The translations under genes were made by a program, and so were the position numbers. Below, piece by piece: positions 22,130 through 34,328 of a stretch of 64,000 nucleotides of DNA. The stretch covers positions 34,382,214-34,446,213 of the forward strand of contig CM049320.1 of the NCBI GenBank assembly GCA_026874595.1, read 5' to 3'. This DNA is from Sipunculus nudus (taxonomy: Eukaryota > Annelida > Sipuncula > Golfingiida > Sipunculidae). The notes below the pieces were generated by a model. That model had not been told where the DNA came from and made no database searches. It saw only the letters and a program-made list of their open reading frames with translations. Position 1 is the stretch's first letter. Every line of letters begins with the position of its first letter.

Positions 22130-23200
22130 TGGTAACTGTTTGACAGTCAAACGGCTCAAATGTTAACGTTTTGAAGTTAACATAACTTGCATTTAACGGA
22201 GGAGAAACAATTAGTTGTATCAAGTGCAAATGGTCATTACAGGTCTCTGCTGTATGGGCTAAACAGGAACATGTGGAAATGATGGGATTTTATGTTTATA
22301 TGTGTAATATTTTGAAATATACAGTATATACAGAAATTTACAGTAACAATATTTTTAAAATGAGGATTTCAAAAGCCCCAGATACTGTGGTTGTCTTCTT
22401 ATTTACGGTGGTTTCAAATTCTCGGTCGCTCTCTGAACGCGAAATTGAAAACACGCAGTTTTAAATTCATATATACCAGACCATGATCATTAATTTCAGA
22501 AGTTGCCAAGAGTTTGTCCATCGAGCCTGGTGCATATACGTTAAATGATTCAGGGAGAATGACAGGGCCCATTTAAAATAATATCGTTTGGCTTAGATGC
22601 AAAAACCGGGACCCTTTGCAGGTGCGATGTATGATTGGCTAGTGATGACTTGAATTTTGAATATATTTAAAAGGTCACTGTTCAATTTGGTGGCCAAAGT
22701 GCCGTAAAACAGTAGAATATTATGTTTTGCTTCAGATTTTAACTTGAGAAACTGAATACGGTTCCTTCTCCCACCTATATGGAAGTAATTAGCAACATAA
22801 ACATAAATTTTCCAATTAACCAGTTATCTAGAACCTTCATCTCAGATATACAGATATTTCAAAGGCGAAGTTTTTTTTGCTCTATTATATTTTTTTGGAA
22901 AAAAGATTTTGGCAAGGTTGGTACAATATTACAAAGCAATGTTTCAGTTGAGAAATAAATTAAACAGGAAACCTTAGTTGACGATTAGCAAGCTTGTTGA
23001 ATTAGTGGAATCATATTACTACCAAAAAGTCGTGATACCGTTGCCAAATCAGCAGAAACTGTTAAATATCTGAATCATATACATTGCGATCAGAAAGCCA
23101 TGCGGACATTGCTTGTTGGCGTTGTGATAACCCGGCCCACGTTGTAAAAAACCTGTGAACTATAAAAAAAACCTAATCACATACGTGTGACAAAAAAGAT
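22130..23200. other. No recognised gene
   Basis: AT-rich intergenic or intronic sequence. Short open frames only, none with convincing splice sites or motifs. Confidence 0.4.
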
Positions 23201-23489
23201 GTGACCTAAACAAGTTTGGGTAACAGCAAAACTAGTGCACAGCAGAGACCGACAGACCAACAATTTCGAGGACAAGGTCTCTCAAGAGGCCATCCATGGT
23301 AGAGGTCGTGGCAGTGGTCATGTTGCTGCCGCTGGAAACAGAACAAGTTCGGGCAATGACTGTGGGAAAACTGCCAGAATCAGACGCTAGTGAGGACGAA
23401 GACCAGGCCAGGGGTCCAGCGCTTCACGCATTTTATCATATTTTTAAGTTGGGGGAGATCACGCACCGAAGATCGCCAACCATTTCATA

Positions 23490-23702
23490 TTTGAGGACCT
23501 GAAATCTACACCAGTGAACAGTTTCGAGGAGCGTTCAAGTGTATGTGACATGAACTTTGTTCATATTGGACAGACAAGCATGTTAACCTGGAGGTCATTG
23601 AACTCTTGATCGAAAATGTACCTGTTAATGTTATTTACGATTCAGGGTCAACATTCCTCAAACACAATTGACACTGTACATGTAAGGTCTGAATGTGGTA
23701 GT
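23490..23702 (+). pseudogene. Gypsy P aspartic protease fragment
   Basis: The plus frame reads a few residues before and through VIYDSGSTF, matching the D-S/T-G active site of retroelement proteases. The equivalent at 25,200-25,330 reads DSWST, and the Q copy near 31,440 is also changed. The reading frame stops soon after. The domain is cut by the nested transposon at 23,703. Confidence 0.6.
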
Positions 23703-24868
23703 TGTTACGACCCGATATGTCGTTTGAGAATATACCTGCTAAAATGACAGCCATTTTGGTTCCTCATTAGTATAACAAATGCAGTCATAATGGAAGTCCA
23801 GTGATTTTAATTTTTGCATGTTCACCTATACATTCGCGTCACTAGAAGTCAACATTTATGTTGTCTACGAAAATGTAACATGAATTTAATTATAATCTTC
23901 TAAACATTAATTTTTTACAATATTGGCCTTTTGTCCCTTTTAACCCCAACCATCCCGATAACAGCAAAGGTACAATGTTACAATTTATTTATTGTTACAA
24001 TATTGGCCATTTTTATAATGTTGGCCGTTTTTATAACAAAATTGGCCATTTCTCCTACAATAGTAACAACGACCCATAATGTAATAACCGTCCCATATTG
24101 TAATAACGGCCAATATTGTTATAAAAACGACCCATACTGTTATAATTTCAAAGTGCCAATATTTTTAAATGAAATATTGTTTTTATTCAGTCTTAAAACA
24201 TTAGCGCATCTAACTATGACTTATTCGCCGAGCTAATGAACAAAGACAGATATATGCATCTTAAGATTCGTCTTAGTTAAACGGATGGATTGCCCTTGAA
24301 TTTGGTATGCAAAATTATCTTGAAGAACGTGAACGGCTCCATTTTCATAATTTAAATACGTTTCTACTTTTATTTTTGATAACAACAATAAAACAGTTCT
24401 TCTTAACTTCATTTATTAAGCCTCCTTCCGTAGGGAGGGGACGCTTCTAGTGGTTGATGAGGTTTTTTCTTTATCAATATTTGGTGCTAATTATTTTGTT
24501 GGGCCTTCTTAGGTCCCCCGAGTGCAAAACCAGCGATTAAGTTTTTTCTTTCTTCTGCCCTTGTGTGAGCTAAAATATGACTGTTTCAAAAACTGACCTT
24601 CGGCTGCAATATTAGTCATGGGGGATTGCACCTGATATTTATTTGTGGCCTTGACCTTGCTTACATTATATCCGATCACCCATTATCGCTCGATTCTGTC
24701 CTAGTTTGAGCTAGCTCTCCAAAACGGCTGATTATCCAAAACCTATTTTGGAGCAGAGTAATATTGACACGTAGTAAATTGCAACTGGTGTTTGTTTAGG
24801 ACCATAACCTAATTGTCGAGCCATCCATATTAACAGAGCTATCCTTATTCATAGGCGCTGGACACAGC

Positions 24869-24909
<41 letters not shown>

Positions 24910-25094
24910 AATATATATATATATTTATTTATTTTAAAAATTACCCTGTATATCCTGTTTAAATACTGTATCATCCCATCAAAACACTGATTCTACAAAG
25001 GATCAACTTGACCAATGGCCATATTTCGCTCATATTAACTTGGTCACCGGCATTTCGGTTATATGGGCCGATTATCACATTATGGGTCGCAACA
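23703..25094. mobile_element. Non-autonomous DNA transposon, 1,392 bp, with 5-bp target duplication
   Basis: Ends are TGTTACGACCC (23,703) and its near inverse GGGTCGCAACA (to 25,094). Both are flanked by GTAGT at 23,698-23,702 and 25,095-25,099. The related uninterrupted sequence at about 31,505-31,530 reads straight through this site (GTGGTAGTAACA), confirming the insertion. Inside, motifs like CGACCCATA.TGT.ATAA and AATATTGGCC recur near 23,910-24,140 in both directions. A (TA)n tract lies at 24,869-24,923. No transposase frame is present. The superfamily is undetermined. Confidence 0.75.
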
Positions 25095-25639
25095 GTAGTA
25101 ACATAAGGTTGCACAAGTGCCCTGATAAAGTGTACGCATATGGTTACGATTAACCAATGCATGGTGTAGGAAGGTTAACCTTGAACATTGCTGTAGAACA
25201 AGCATGTTAACCTCGAGGTCACTGACTTCTTGATCGTAAACGTACTTGTTAATGTTGTTATCGATTCTTGGTCAACATATGACATAATTTCCTCAGACAC
25301 AAGTGAAACAATTCGGTCTGAATGTGGTAGTAACATAAGTTGCATAAATGGTACCATTGTAAAGCTAATTCTATTGTTGTGGCTGGATGTAGGACTACAC
25401 TGTATGGCAGAGCTACATCAGAGTATTTGGGAATGCTAAAGGTAGGCTTACAAGTCAATGCAACCAATAGTGCTACCAGCCCAGATTTATTGAACAAACT
25501 GAAAAAGAAGTACCCAAATGTTTTCAGGGCTTTGGTAAATTGAAAAATTAACAGTTAAGGTTACATGTAAACAAAAATATAATTCCTGTTGCCCAGCCAG
25601 TACGTAAGATTCCTTTTAGTTAGAGACAAAACGTAATTG

Positions 25640-26440
25640 ACAAACTGGCAGAGGTGGAGAAACTTCATCTTATTGAGCAAGTCATTTTGAGAAAAATGCA
25701 TCCTGTGCCTACTACTGCTGAAACCTTGCGAGCAATTTCAGATGCCTGTTTGTTTGCAAAGTTAGATTTAAACATGGCTTTTCACCAAATTGAGCTTCAC
25801 GCTGAATCCCGTGACATAACTATTTTTGCTGCACTTGATGATTTTTATAGATGCAAGCGCTTACTTTCTGGTGCTTATAAGACCACAGAAAAATCCAGCA
25901 AATAATACAGCAACCTTTTAGAGATTGCCTAGGGGTACATAACATGCATGATGACATTTATGTGGTTGGTGAAAAAGAGAATAAGCTATATGAGAGAGTA
26001 GAAAACGTAGTTTGCAAACTGGTTGACGCTTTATCTTCCAAAATGCGTTGTTGATGTAGAAAGTATGGTGTTCATAGGAGACACACTCACATGTGATGGT
26101 ATGAAAGGTTCTGATGACAAAGTTAGGGCCATTGTTGAGGCACCGCGCCCGGTTAACAAAGCAAAGGTCATTTTTGTTTTTATTTTTTTGTTTTTTTTTT
26201 GGGGGGGGGGGGTTCAGGTTTGTTCCTAATTTGTAAGGGTCTGTGGTCCATTGTGGGACTTGCCCCGCACAAAAGCAATTTGGAAATTGGCAAGTGCGAA
26301 GAATTTGCGTTTAAAGAAATAAAGAGGCGGCTTACCTCCCCCCCCCCCCCCCCCACCCCATCCCCCGTGATGGTGTATCTTAAACACGGCGCTAAAACTA
26401 GAATATCAACGGATGCCTTACCGATTGGTTAAGGGCAATT
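25640..26440 (+). pseudogene. Gypsy P reverse transcriptase and RNase H start
   Basis: The open segment 25,654-25,905 holds HPVPTTAETLRAISDA, FAKLDLNMAFHQIELH with the first catalytic Asp, and a degraded SRDITIFAALDDFYRCK. The catalytic box is near 25,945 (MHDDIYVVGE). At 26,023-26,229 come PKCVVDVESMVFIGDTLT and VRAIVEAPRP, then a G-run at 26,203. RNase H begins near 26,385 (KTRISTDALPIG). Stops and shifts break the frame, so it is inactive. Compared with Q, the primer-proximal part with WVNPLATVEKPNG is deleted here. Confidence 0.8.
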
Positions 26441-26732
26441 TTAGAACAGAAACAAAGTGATGATCAATATAGGCCTGTATATTATGCCAGTCGCAAACTG
26501 ATGTTGAGCAACGCAACTCTCAGTTTGAAAGAGAGGCTCTCGCGATAAAAAGAAGATTTACTTGTATCTCAGTGCTGTACAGCTCGAAACATGCAGAGAT
26601 CACAAGCCGTCGTTGCATGTTCTCAGTCCGTATTTCAAACAGCCATCCGCGCACATTGAAAGATAGCTGCTATATTTACAGCAATTTACCTTTCATGTCT
26701 CACATGTTCCTGGCAAGCACAACTATGCAGAC

Positions 26733-27480
26733 GTGCTGAGTACAGTGCCATTACATGAAGCTGATGAAATGCTACAAACTGTGGAAGATTGTATACGAAA
26801 CAATGTTGGTCAAAACTATCTTGCACAATTTATAAAGCATTTAAAGATTAATCATGGTTATATGGGGGAACTAATAATGCGCGATAGTCGTATCGTTATG
26901 CCGGAAGATTTATGGGAACACATTGACTCATAAGGGCCATCAGGGCATGGTCAGCACAGACTCTAGACTAAGGAGCAAAGTTTGGTGGCCCCATATGGAT
27001 AAGCAGGTGGAAAAACGAATTCAGTCTTGCCACTCCTGCCAACTGGTAGGCCCACTTCCAAAGCAGGAAACCATGAATCCGACTACACTCCCTAGTGGTC
27101 CATGGTCAGAATTAGCAGCAGACATAATAGAAATTCTAGGGGGGGGGATCACCTACCTGTGGTCATTGTATGTTACTCGCGTTTGCCTGAGCTCGAATTT
27201 GCCTCCTGTGAATTTGGAATTTTCTTTGGTATCTAGGTATTGCTCGCAAGAAAGGTATTCTAAATTGGCCCATATGCAATGGTGAAGTAGAAAGGTACAA
27301 TTTAACTGTTCTAAAAGTTGTCGGAATATCCCAGCTTAAGCGGAAATGTTCGAAAAGGGCATTAGAGGAATTTCAAATGATTGAATAACTGAGGCCGATT
27401 TGCAGATTCTTCTGAGAGACAGAGATGCACATAGAAAGTTGAGACAGAGAGAATATGCAGATAAACCAGACATTAAATTT
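26733..27480 (+). pseudogene. Gypsy P integrase
   Basis: The frame 26,733-26,933 gives a spacer. It continues out of frame at 26,923 with the H2C2 zinc-binding module: HKGHQG, VWWPHMDKQVEKRI and CHSCQ. Next comes a core with PWSELAADI, where the first catalytic Asp is expected. The core is truncated: the second and third acidic residues are not found intact, and the C-terminal part near 27,395-27,470 reads as relics of the RDRDAHRKL tail. Confidence 0.75.
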
Positions 27481-27628
27481 TCCAGAGTCTTAAAAAAAAC
27501 CCCAAAGCTGATCAGTTGTTATCATATTTAACATTCATTAATTGAGCAAGATAGTTTATTAAAACATCTCGTTGATCGCATAGTAAACATTAATATATGT
27601 CGGAGATTTGAAGTAAGCAGGGGGGATA

Positions 27629-27990
27629 TGTAGTATCCGGACCGGTTTCGGTACTGGGATTATTGCTTTCTGTGAATGTTGTTTACCCGGACACCCGGTG
27701 CATACTGGGAGCAAAAAGGCCCATGTATGCTCGTTATCAAGTTGTTAGAGTCAAGAACTCGTGTTGTTTCTTGATAACGGCCACCACACAAGCGACAAAC
27801 CCAAAGACACCACACAACAACACATCTAAGGTGGTTTCATTAACTTTCGCCATTGGGTTTACCAAAGTGTACACTGTACAAAGAAACATGCATTGGCTCA
27901 TATGGAAGTGAGAATCAAGGATGCAATCGTTTGTTTACATCCAGTGCGCGAGTAAATAATAGCAAGTGGACGATTTTACCTTGGTGTTTG
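27629..27990 (+). repeat. LTR-like 3' end of gypsy P
   Basis: TGTAGTATCCGGACCGGTTTCGG follows a purine tract. A nearly matching start lies at 31,055. Further blocks such as CAAGGATGCAAT and GTTTACATCCAGT recur at 32,940-32,975, after the Q copy. The right boundary is not resolved. Confidence 0.6.
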
Positions 27991-29000
27991 GTATGATACT
28001 ATGGAAAACTTACTTCCCCTTGAACATAGTATAACCAAACATAGGTTAAGCACATGGTGTCGTTATCTAACTTAGCTTTGATGCTAAAGATATCTTTCAG
28101 TTATCAGACAGTCAGTGGGAGGCCCAGTGTCTACTCTGGTCTCGGATGTCTGGTATCTTGTTAACATTGATAGAATGTACAGGCCTAAGTTTTGTGATAT
28201 GTTTACACTCCATTTGATGTTTAACGGCAGAATGTACACAATGATTACTCTTTTAGAGAATTCCTGACACTGACAGGCTGTCGAATCATGCAGCTTATAT
28301 GAACTGCTTGTGATAATGAATCTGATGACGTTTGTATACGAGCAAAAGCCGTCACAGATGTTTAACACACAATAAATGAATATACAATATTATATATATG
28401 TATATATAATAAATTACTATATATAAACATGTTTATGATATGTCACTTTATGTCATTCATTGCAAACATTTTAACCAAAAACAAAAAAATATAAACAAAA
28501 AGAAGACAACAGTATAATATATTAAATTTGAAATTATGTGATGTGAATAGCCGAGTGGGTCCGGTAAGGTAGAGGGTGTGTACATACAGTATTATCAATT
28601 TTTTATGCATTTGTATCGTATTCTGTATACATACTGCAGATTCATAGTGCACATACTTATAATTAAATTACTTATACATTAATATATATTAATATATCAT
28701 TAAACAGAGTTAAACTGCATTTAAGATAATTATATTGCCACGGACAATGATTATGTTCACTGCCGAACGATGAACAGCAATATAAAATATAAGTAAAAGT
28801 ATATTTTATATTTTGTTTTTACAGGGTAATATAATATAATATAATTATAATATCGTATAAAAAAAAAAACCCAATTTAATTTTCTGTAAACTTTCTAATA
28901 AAATGAATTCACATTATGAACAGAAAAAAAAATTTATAGATTGCTTCTGCAAATATCAATTCATACAGTCATTTAACCATGTGCATCAGAACAGTGTAAA
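27900..29000. repeat. Duplicated flank, left copy
   Basis: Closely parallels 32,930-34,320: TTAGCTTTGATGC, CAGACAGTCAGTGGGAGGCCC, TCTTGTTAACATTGATAGAATG, GGTCCGGT.AG and CATTTAACCATGTGCATCAGAACAG. No coding frame is shared. The right copy carries an extra 200-250 bp near 33,790-34,010 and a longer (TA)n near 33,480. Confidence 0.8.
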
Positions 29001-29445
29001 GCTTAGTTCACAAGCTGCCGTTAGGGGGTCCTACGACCAGTTTGCGTCCAGATTTTGTGCAGAACATAATTTGCCACGCAAGTCCGTTTTGCATAATGTC
29101 GAGGTCGTAGACACGTACGGAGGATGTCCAACAAATCTACGACTTCCCATCGAACAACAAGGCCGCAAGTGATACTTGCTCCCCCAGCAAGGAGTTTGCA
29201 AGTGAGACGTGCACATTTTTAGGGACCATGGGAAGACAATCCGTAGTCTAAGTGCACGTCGCACGCAATAAGGGGGCAAGTGCAACTTGCCTGTTCAGTA
29301 CGATTTGTCCAGCATCCTCCGTACGTGCTTACGGGCTATCTGCGACATCGAAATTTCGCAAGACGGACTTGCTTAGGACGTGAGATTCTGCACAAAATTT
29401 GGAAGCCCACAGGCCGTAGGACCCCGTAAGCCGATTGTGACCAAG
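28998..29445. repeat. Foldback / MITE-like inverted repeat
   Basis: The two halves are imperfect reverse complements. From the left it reads GGTCCTACGACC, CAAGTCCGTTTTGC and CACGTACGGAGGATG. The right half gives the inverse of each, ending near CGATTGTGACCAAG. Arms are about 200 bp with the centre near 29,220. There is no coding frame. A truncated relative is at 34,329-34,700. Confidence 0.75.
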
Positions 29446-29479
29446 ACCTTTCCTCTACCTGTACGACCTACATAGCGCC

Positions 29480-30029
29480 AGATCGGCCCTCTGACATTAT
29501 GGCCAGATTACTGGCTTACCAGAGTACCTGGACATCTAACTCTGAGGATCGCATTATAAGGCCCCATGAGGATGCAAATATTTTCGTCATTTTTGACAAC
29601 GCCTCATTGCTTACAAGTATCGTGTCACTTCAAATAAAACTACTAGACCTTTTAATAAGTTTCTTATCTCTCCAACTACACCTACCATTTGTGTGAAATA
29701 TTCCGTTATAACCCAATATATTCTTATATTGTTCTGCATGTATGGGAGATTTCTGCCTGCGGTCTGCCTGCTGACTGTATGCTGACGGTTATAAAGCATG
29801 GCGTGGACTTGCAAGGCGGTTCTAAATTTGGCTTGTGTCACGACTCAGTACGATCCGAATATTCGTGGGTCCAGTTTGGACAAAAGCTTAAGATATGGTA
29901 TTTCTAAAGCTGTAAATCGTGATAATTCGCAATGTAGATTCATAACAAATGGAGTATCATGATTGATCATAATTAGGTTAAAATATGTTAAGCATGCAAG
30001 CTAAAGACCTATATAATAAACTAGAATCA
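29480..30029. other. No recognised gene
   Basis: Unique-looking AT-rich sequence between the foldback repeat and the next dispersed repeat. Only short frames. Confidence 0.35.
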
Positions 30030-30870
30030 ATCAGGATGATCGCTGCAACGAATATTGAAATATGACGGCAGCGGCAGACCATTAGCACCCAGTGGACTAG
30101 AAAGGTACAATAACTGGTCAGAATTTGCACCATGTATCTGTGGAACATAGGTTAACTGTAAGACAAACTATCACCGAATCTCCTCTTGCTCTAGCCCCAA
30201 ACAGAACCTCCCCCTCCCCCCGCCTTGTTACGTCCGGCCCGTCATCTATTTTTAGTGGGCTGGGAGTGGGGTGGGGGGTGGGGGGGGGGGGGGAGGGAGG
30301 AACGTGGCATGTTTGTGGTGCCGTCAACGTTCAGTTCAGTTCTTCAGGGACTGTTAACAGAGGACTTAATAGGAAAACCCCCAAGCACTCGGTCCATCCA
30401 ATTCAACTTTATTGAACTTTTCGCTGGGTTACCCTGTCCTAAACTCAAGCAGTTGTACCTTGGTGGTAGGCCTTATACGACTTTCTGTTTCATTTACCTT
30501 GCGGACGGAGCGCATGAAACTGTTGCGCAGCATTTGTGTGACCCCGTGTTTTGACTGCCTGTCTTAGTGAGCTTGGCACTGGTTAGTGGTATCACTTGTT
30601 GTTTCAGCCAGCTGCGTTGCATGGTGCACGCATTACATCATCACTACTCACAACCGGTCCCACCCAGCCGAAAATGTAACACATAGGACTAACACGGCCC
30701 ATACTCGGCCAAAATCACATCATGTGGTTAACTGTAAAATAAGGTCCCTTCGCCACACAAAAATGATGGTCAAAATGCCATGACGGAAGTTACGACTGGG
30801 TGCCATAGTACACAATGGTAATTAGAGGAAATATAACCTAATTATCAGGGCTTAAATAAATAATAAACCA
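30030..30870 (+). repeat. Dispersed repeat family X, copy 3
   Basis: Matches 17,965-18,640 at its start (AATCAGGATGATCGCT, CACCCAGTGGACTAG) and 34,708-35,120 in its second half (CTTGCGGACGGAGCGCATGA, AATGATGGTCAAAATGCCATG). It has a G-run at 30,272-30,291. It appears to be the longest copy in the window. Confidence 0.7.
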
Positions 30871-31054
30871 TGTTTTTACGCGTATTAATTTTATATTCAC
30901 TGGAACTACTTTCTGCTCTATCTTTAAATCTGTGAACAAATGCGAAATCAATTCCATTTTTGTACGAATAATATAACTCCGTGGTTTTTTTGTGGTTTCG
31001 TCGCTGCATAGTTTATTAACAAAGGTTCCAATAGACCACCTACCTATTGCAAGC

Positions 31055-32980
31055 TGTAGTTTCCGTGACCGGTTTCGGTACTGGAATGATTGCTCTCTGT
31101 GAATGTTTTTTACCCGGAGACCCCGGTATATGCTGAGAGCAAGAAAGTACGCCCCGAAGACAAGACAAGCTTTCCTGAACACAGATCCGTTAGAGGGCGA
31201 AACCGTCAATAGTTATATAACACGCTTAAAGAAGCTCGTAGAAGACTATGACTAAGAGAAAAAACAATCAGGTCCGTGACCGTGCCGACTATTAATTATC
31301 TGAGGACCTGAAATCTTCATCAGTGGACAGTCAGTTTCGAAGGGCGTCCAAGTGTATGTGACAGAACCTTGTTTATACGACAGACTACCATGTTAACCTA
31401 GAGTTCATTGACTTCTTGATCGTACCTGTTAATGTTGTTATCGATTAAAGGTCAACATGTAACATAATTTTCTCAGTCACACGTTACACTATTCAGTCTG
31501 AATGTGGTAGTAACAAAAAGTTGCATTAGTGTTCCAGTAAAGTGTACGCATATGGTTGAGGTTCACCAATGCATGTTGTTAGTAGGTTTAACTTGAACAT
31601 TGCAATAGAACATGCAGGAGACCAGTGTGAAGCTTATTTTACTGTTTTGCCTGGATTTTGGGCTACACTGTTTGGCAGAGCTACATCAGAGTATTTGGGA
31701 GTGCTAAAGGTAAGTCACCATGTCAATGTGAGCCATAGTACTACCAGCCTAGAATTATTGAACAAACTGAAAGAGATGTACCCGAATGGTTTCAGGGCTT
31801 GTGTAAATTGAAAAATTGTCAGTTTTTGTTACATGTAAACAAAAATGTAATTCCTGTTGCCCAGCCAGTAGGTAGGATTCCTTTTATTTGGAGACCAAAA
31901 AGTAATTGACAAACTGACAGAGCCGGAGAAACTTGATGTTATTGAAAAGGTTAACAGCCCTACCACATGGGTTAACCCTTTAGCAACGGTAGAAAAACCC
32001 AATGGGGACGTTCGCATTTGCCTAGACATGAAAAACACTAATCAAGCCGTTGTGAAAGAAACAAATTCTGTGCCTACAACTGTTGAAACTTGCAAGAGAT
32101 TTCAGATGCCCGTTTGTTTGTAAAGTTAGATTTAAACATGGCTTTTCACCAATTTGAGCTTCACACTGAAACCCATGACACAACTACTTTTGATGCACTT
32201 CGTGATTTGTATAGATATAAGGGCCTACTTTTTTGTGTTAAAAATGCCACAGAAAAATTCCAGCAAATAATATGGCAACTTATTAGAGATTGCCCAGCGG
32301 TACGTAAAATGCACGATGACATTTTTGTGGTTGGTGAAATTCAGAAAAAAAGTAGTAGCAAACTGGATGACGCTTTATCTTCCAAAATGCGTTGTTGGTG
32401 TAGATAGTATGGTGTTCATGGGAGACACACTCACATGTGATGGTCTGAAAGTTTCTGATGACAAAGTTAGGGCCATTGTTGAGGCACCGCGCCCATTTAA
32501 CAAACCAGAAGTCATTTTTCGGGGGGGGGGGAACTATCTCGGTTTACAGTTTTGTTCCAAAGTTGTAATGGGTTTTGCCACAATCTCTGGGCCTCTGTAT
32601 GACTTGCCCCGCACTAAAGAATTTTGGACAGATTGGAAAAGGGCATTTGAGGAATTCCTCTTCCATTATCGTACAACACCCCACGTTGTTACAGGGATTT
32701 TACCTGGGAAACTTTTGATGGGTAGCACTCTGAAGGATAAATTGCCCAAATTAGTTATCCATACAGATACAATTACTAAGGCCGATTGGCAGATTCTTCT
32801 GAGAGAAAGACATGCACATAGAAAGCTTTTAACAGTACATGAAGGTGATTTAGTGTTACTGAAAAGGACAGGGAAATGGACATTGTACAAGTGCACACTG
32901 TACAAATGAAACATGGTTTGGCTTATATGAAAGTGGGAATCAAGGATGCAATATTTTGTTTACATCCAGTATGCGAGTGT
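31055..32980 (+). mobile_element. Gypsy element copy Q, internally deleted
   Basis: It starts with an LTR-like TGTAGTTTCCGTGACCGG, then a protease remnant near 31,395-31,520, RT at 31,569-32,520 and, directly after a deletion, the end of integrase at 32,640-32,900, then LTR-like sequence from about 32,890. It is related to copy P throughout. It lacks RNase H, the zinc-binding module and most of the integrase core. The deletion joins the RT connection to the integrase end in frame. Confidence 0.8.
31569..32909 (+). pseudogene. Gypsy Q RT fused to integrase end
   Basis: Plus-strand frames 31,569-31,811, 32,090-32,407 and 32,316-32,909 together read as gypsy pol. They contain ATSEYLGVLKV, VKLDLNMAFHQFELH (first RT Asp), a KMHDDIFVVGE box, DTLTCDGLKVSDDKVRAIVEAPRP, a G-run at 32,521-32,531 and TISGPLYDLPRTKEFW. 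After that come FLFHYRTTPHVVTGI and LLMGSTLKDKLPKL from the integrase end. The last 197 codons are a single open frame spanning the deletion. Frameshifts at about 32,075 and 32,345 separate the other parts. No function is expected. Confidence 0.8.
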
Positions 32981-33481
32981 ACAATAACACGTGGGCGATT
33001 TAAACTTGATGTTTGGTATGATACTAAGTAAAACTTAACTCCTATTTTGATTGGAATAAATATATAAACACGGCCTCTGTCAAAACTTACTTCCCGTTGA
33101 AGGTATTATGACCAAACATTGATTAAGTACCTGGTGTCGTGATCTAATTTAGCTTTGATGCCAAGGATATCTTTCATTTATCAGACAGTCAGTGGGAGGC
33201 CCGGTGTTTGCTCTGGTCTTGGATGTCTGGTATCTTGTTAACATTGATAGAATGAACAGGCCTAGGTTTTGTGATATGTTTACACTCCATCTGAGGTTTA
33301 ACGGCAGAATGTACACAATGATCACTCTTTAAGAGAATTCCTGACACTGACAGGCCGTCGAATCATGCAGCTTACATGAATTGCTTGAGATCATGCATCT
33401 TACGACGTTTGTACATGAACAAAAGCCGTCACAGATGGTTTATATATATCTGTATAATAACTGATTATACAATATTATATA

Positions 33482-33513
<32 letters not shown>

Positions 33514-34320
33514 ATAAATTACTATATATAAACATTATTATGATCTGTCACTTTACGTTCTTCATTGCAAACATTTTAACGAAAACCAAAATAATATAAA
33601 TAAAATGAAGACCACAGTATAATATATTATACTTGAAATTATTTTTTTATGTGATGTGAAAGGCCGAGTGGGTCCGGTGAGTTATAGGGTATATACACAT
33701 AGTGTTATCAATTTATTTTAATTGCATTTGTTTCGTATTCTGTACACATACTGTAGATTCTCAGTGCACATACCTATAATCAAATTACTTATATATAGGT
33801 GTTAACCAATTACATTTATTTCCTGTAAATACTCAGCAAACCTTACAGACAGAATATGACCAATTGTATCTGTAAACACTATTAAGACACATAATTATAA
33901 CCTTCTTCAATGTATTGTTTGAAAGAAATATCTGAGCATTTGATAACGCCAGACTGGACACATTTGTTTGTGATGGATTTTTATTTTTGGTTGCTTACTT
34001 TAACCAAATTTTTATTATATCATTACGCAGAGCTTAACTGCATTTAAGAGAATTATATTGCCATGGACAATGATTATGTTCACTGCCGAGCGATGAACAG
34101 CAATATATACTACAAGTAAAAGTAAATTTTATATTATGTTTATACAGTTTAATATGATATAATATAACATGATTATAGTATCGTATAATATAAATAAGAC
34201 CCAATTTAATTTTCTGTAAACTTTCTAATGAAATGAATTAACATTATGAACAGATAAAATATTTATAGATTGCTTCTGCAAATATCAATTCATACAGTCA
34301 TTTAACCATGTGCATCAGAA
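32930..34320. repeat. Duplicated flank, right copy
   Basis: Right-hand partner of 27,900-29,000, with an insertion-like block at about 33,790-34,010 that the left copy lacks. It contains (TA)n at 33,478-33,511. Confidence 0.8.
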
Positions 34321-34328
34321 CAGTGTAA

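Larger units (their letters stand above)
23200..27640 (+). mobile_element. Second-type Ty3/gypsy element, copy P
   Basis: Plus-strand order: a gag/protease junction (about 23,200-23,700), a nested DNA transposon (23,703-25,094), a repeated protease segment (about 25,200-25,350), RT (25,640-26,200), RNase H region (26,280-26,700), integrase (26,733-27,480), a purine-rich tract (27,610-27,627) and LTR start TGTAG at 27,629. This is the usual gypsy order, unlike the Gmr1-like element at the left of the window. Many stops and frameshifts. Confidence 0.8.

Noticed and set aside
28318-28350. Another hammerhead motif at CTGATGACG
   Set aside because: No GAAA core or pairing stems follow. The same holds for CTGATGA at 26,112 and 32,452, which lie in gypsy coding sequence.
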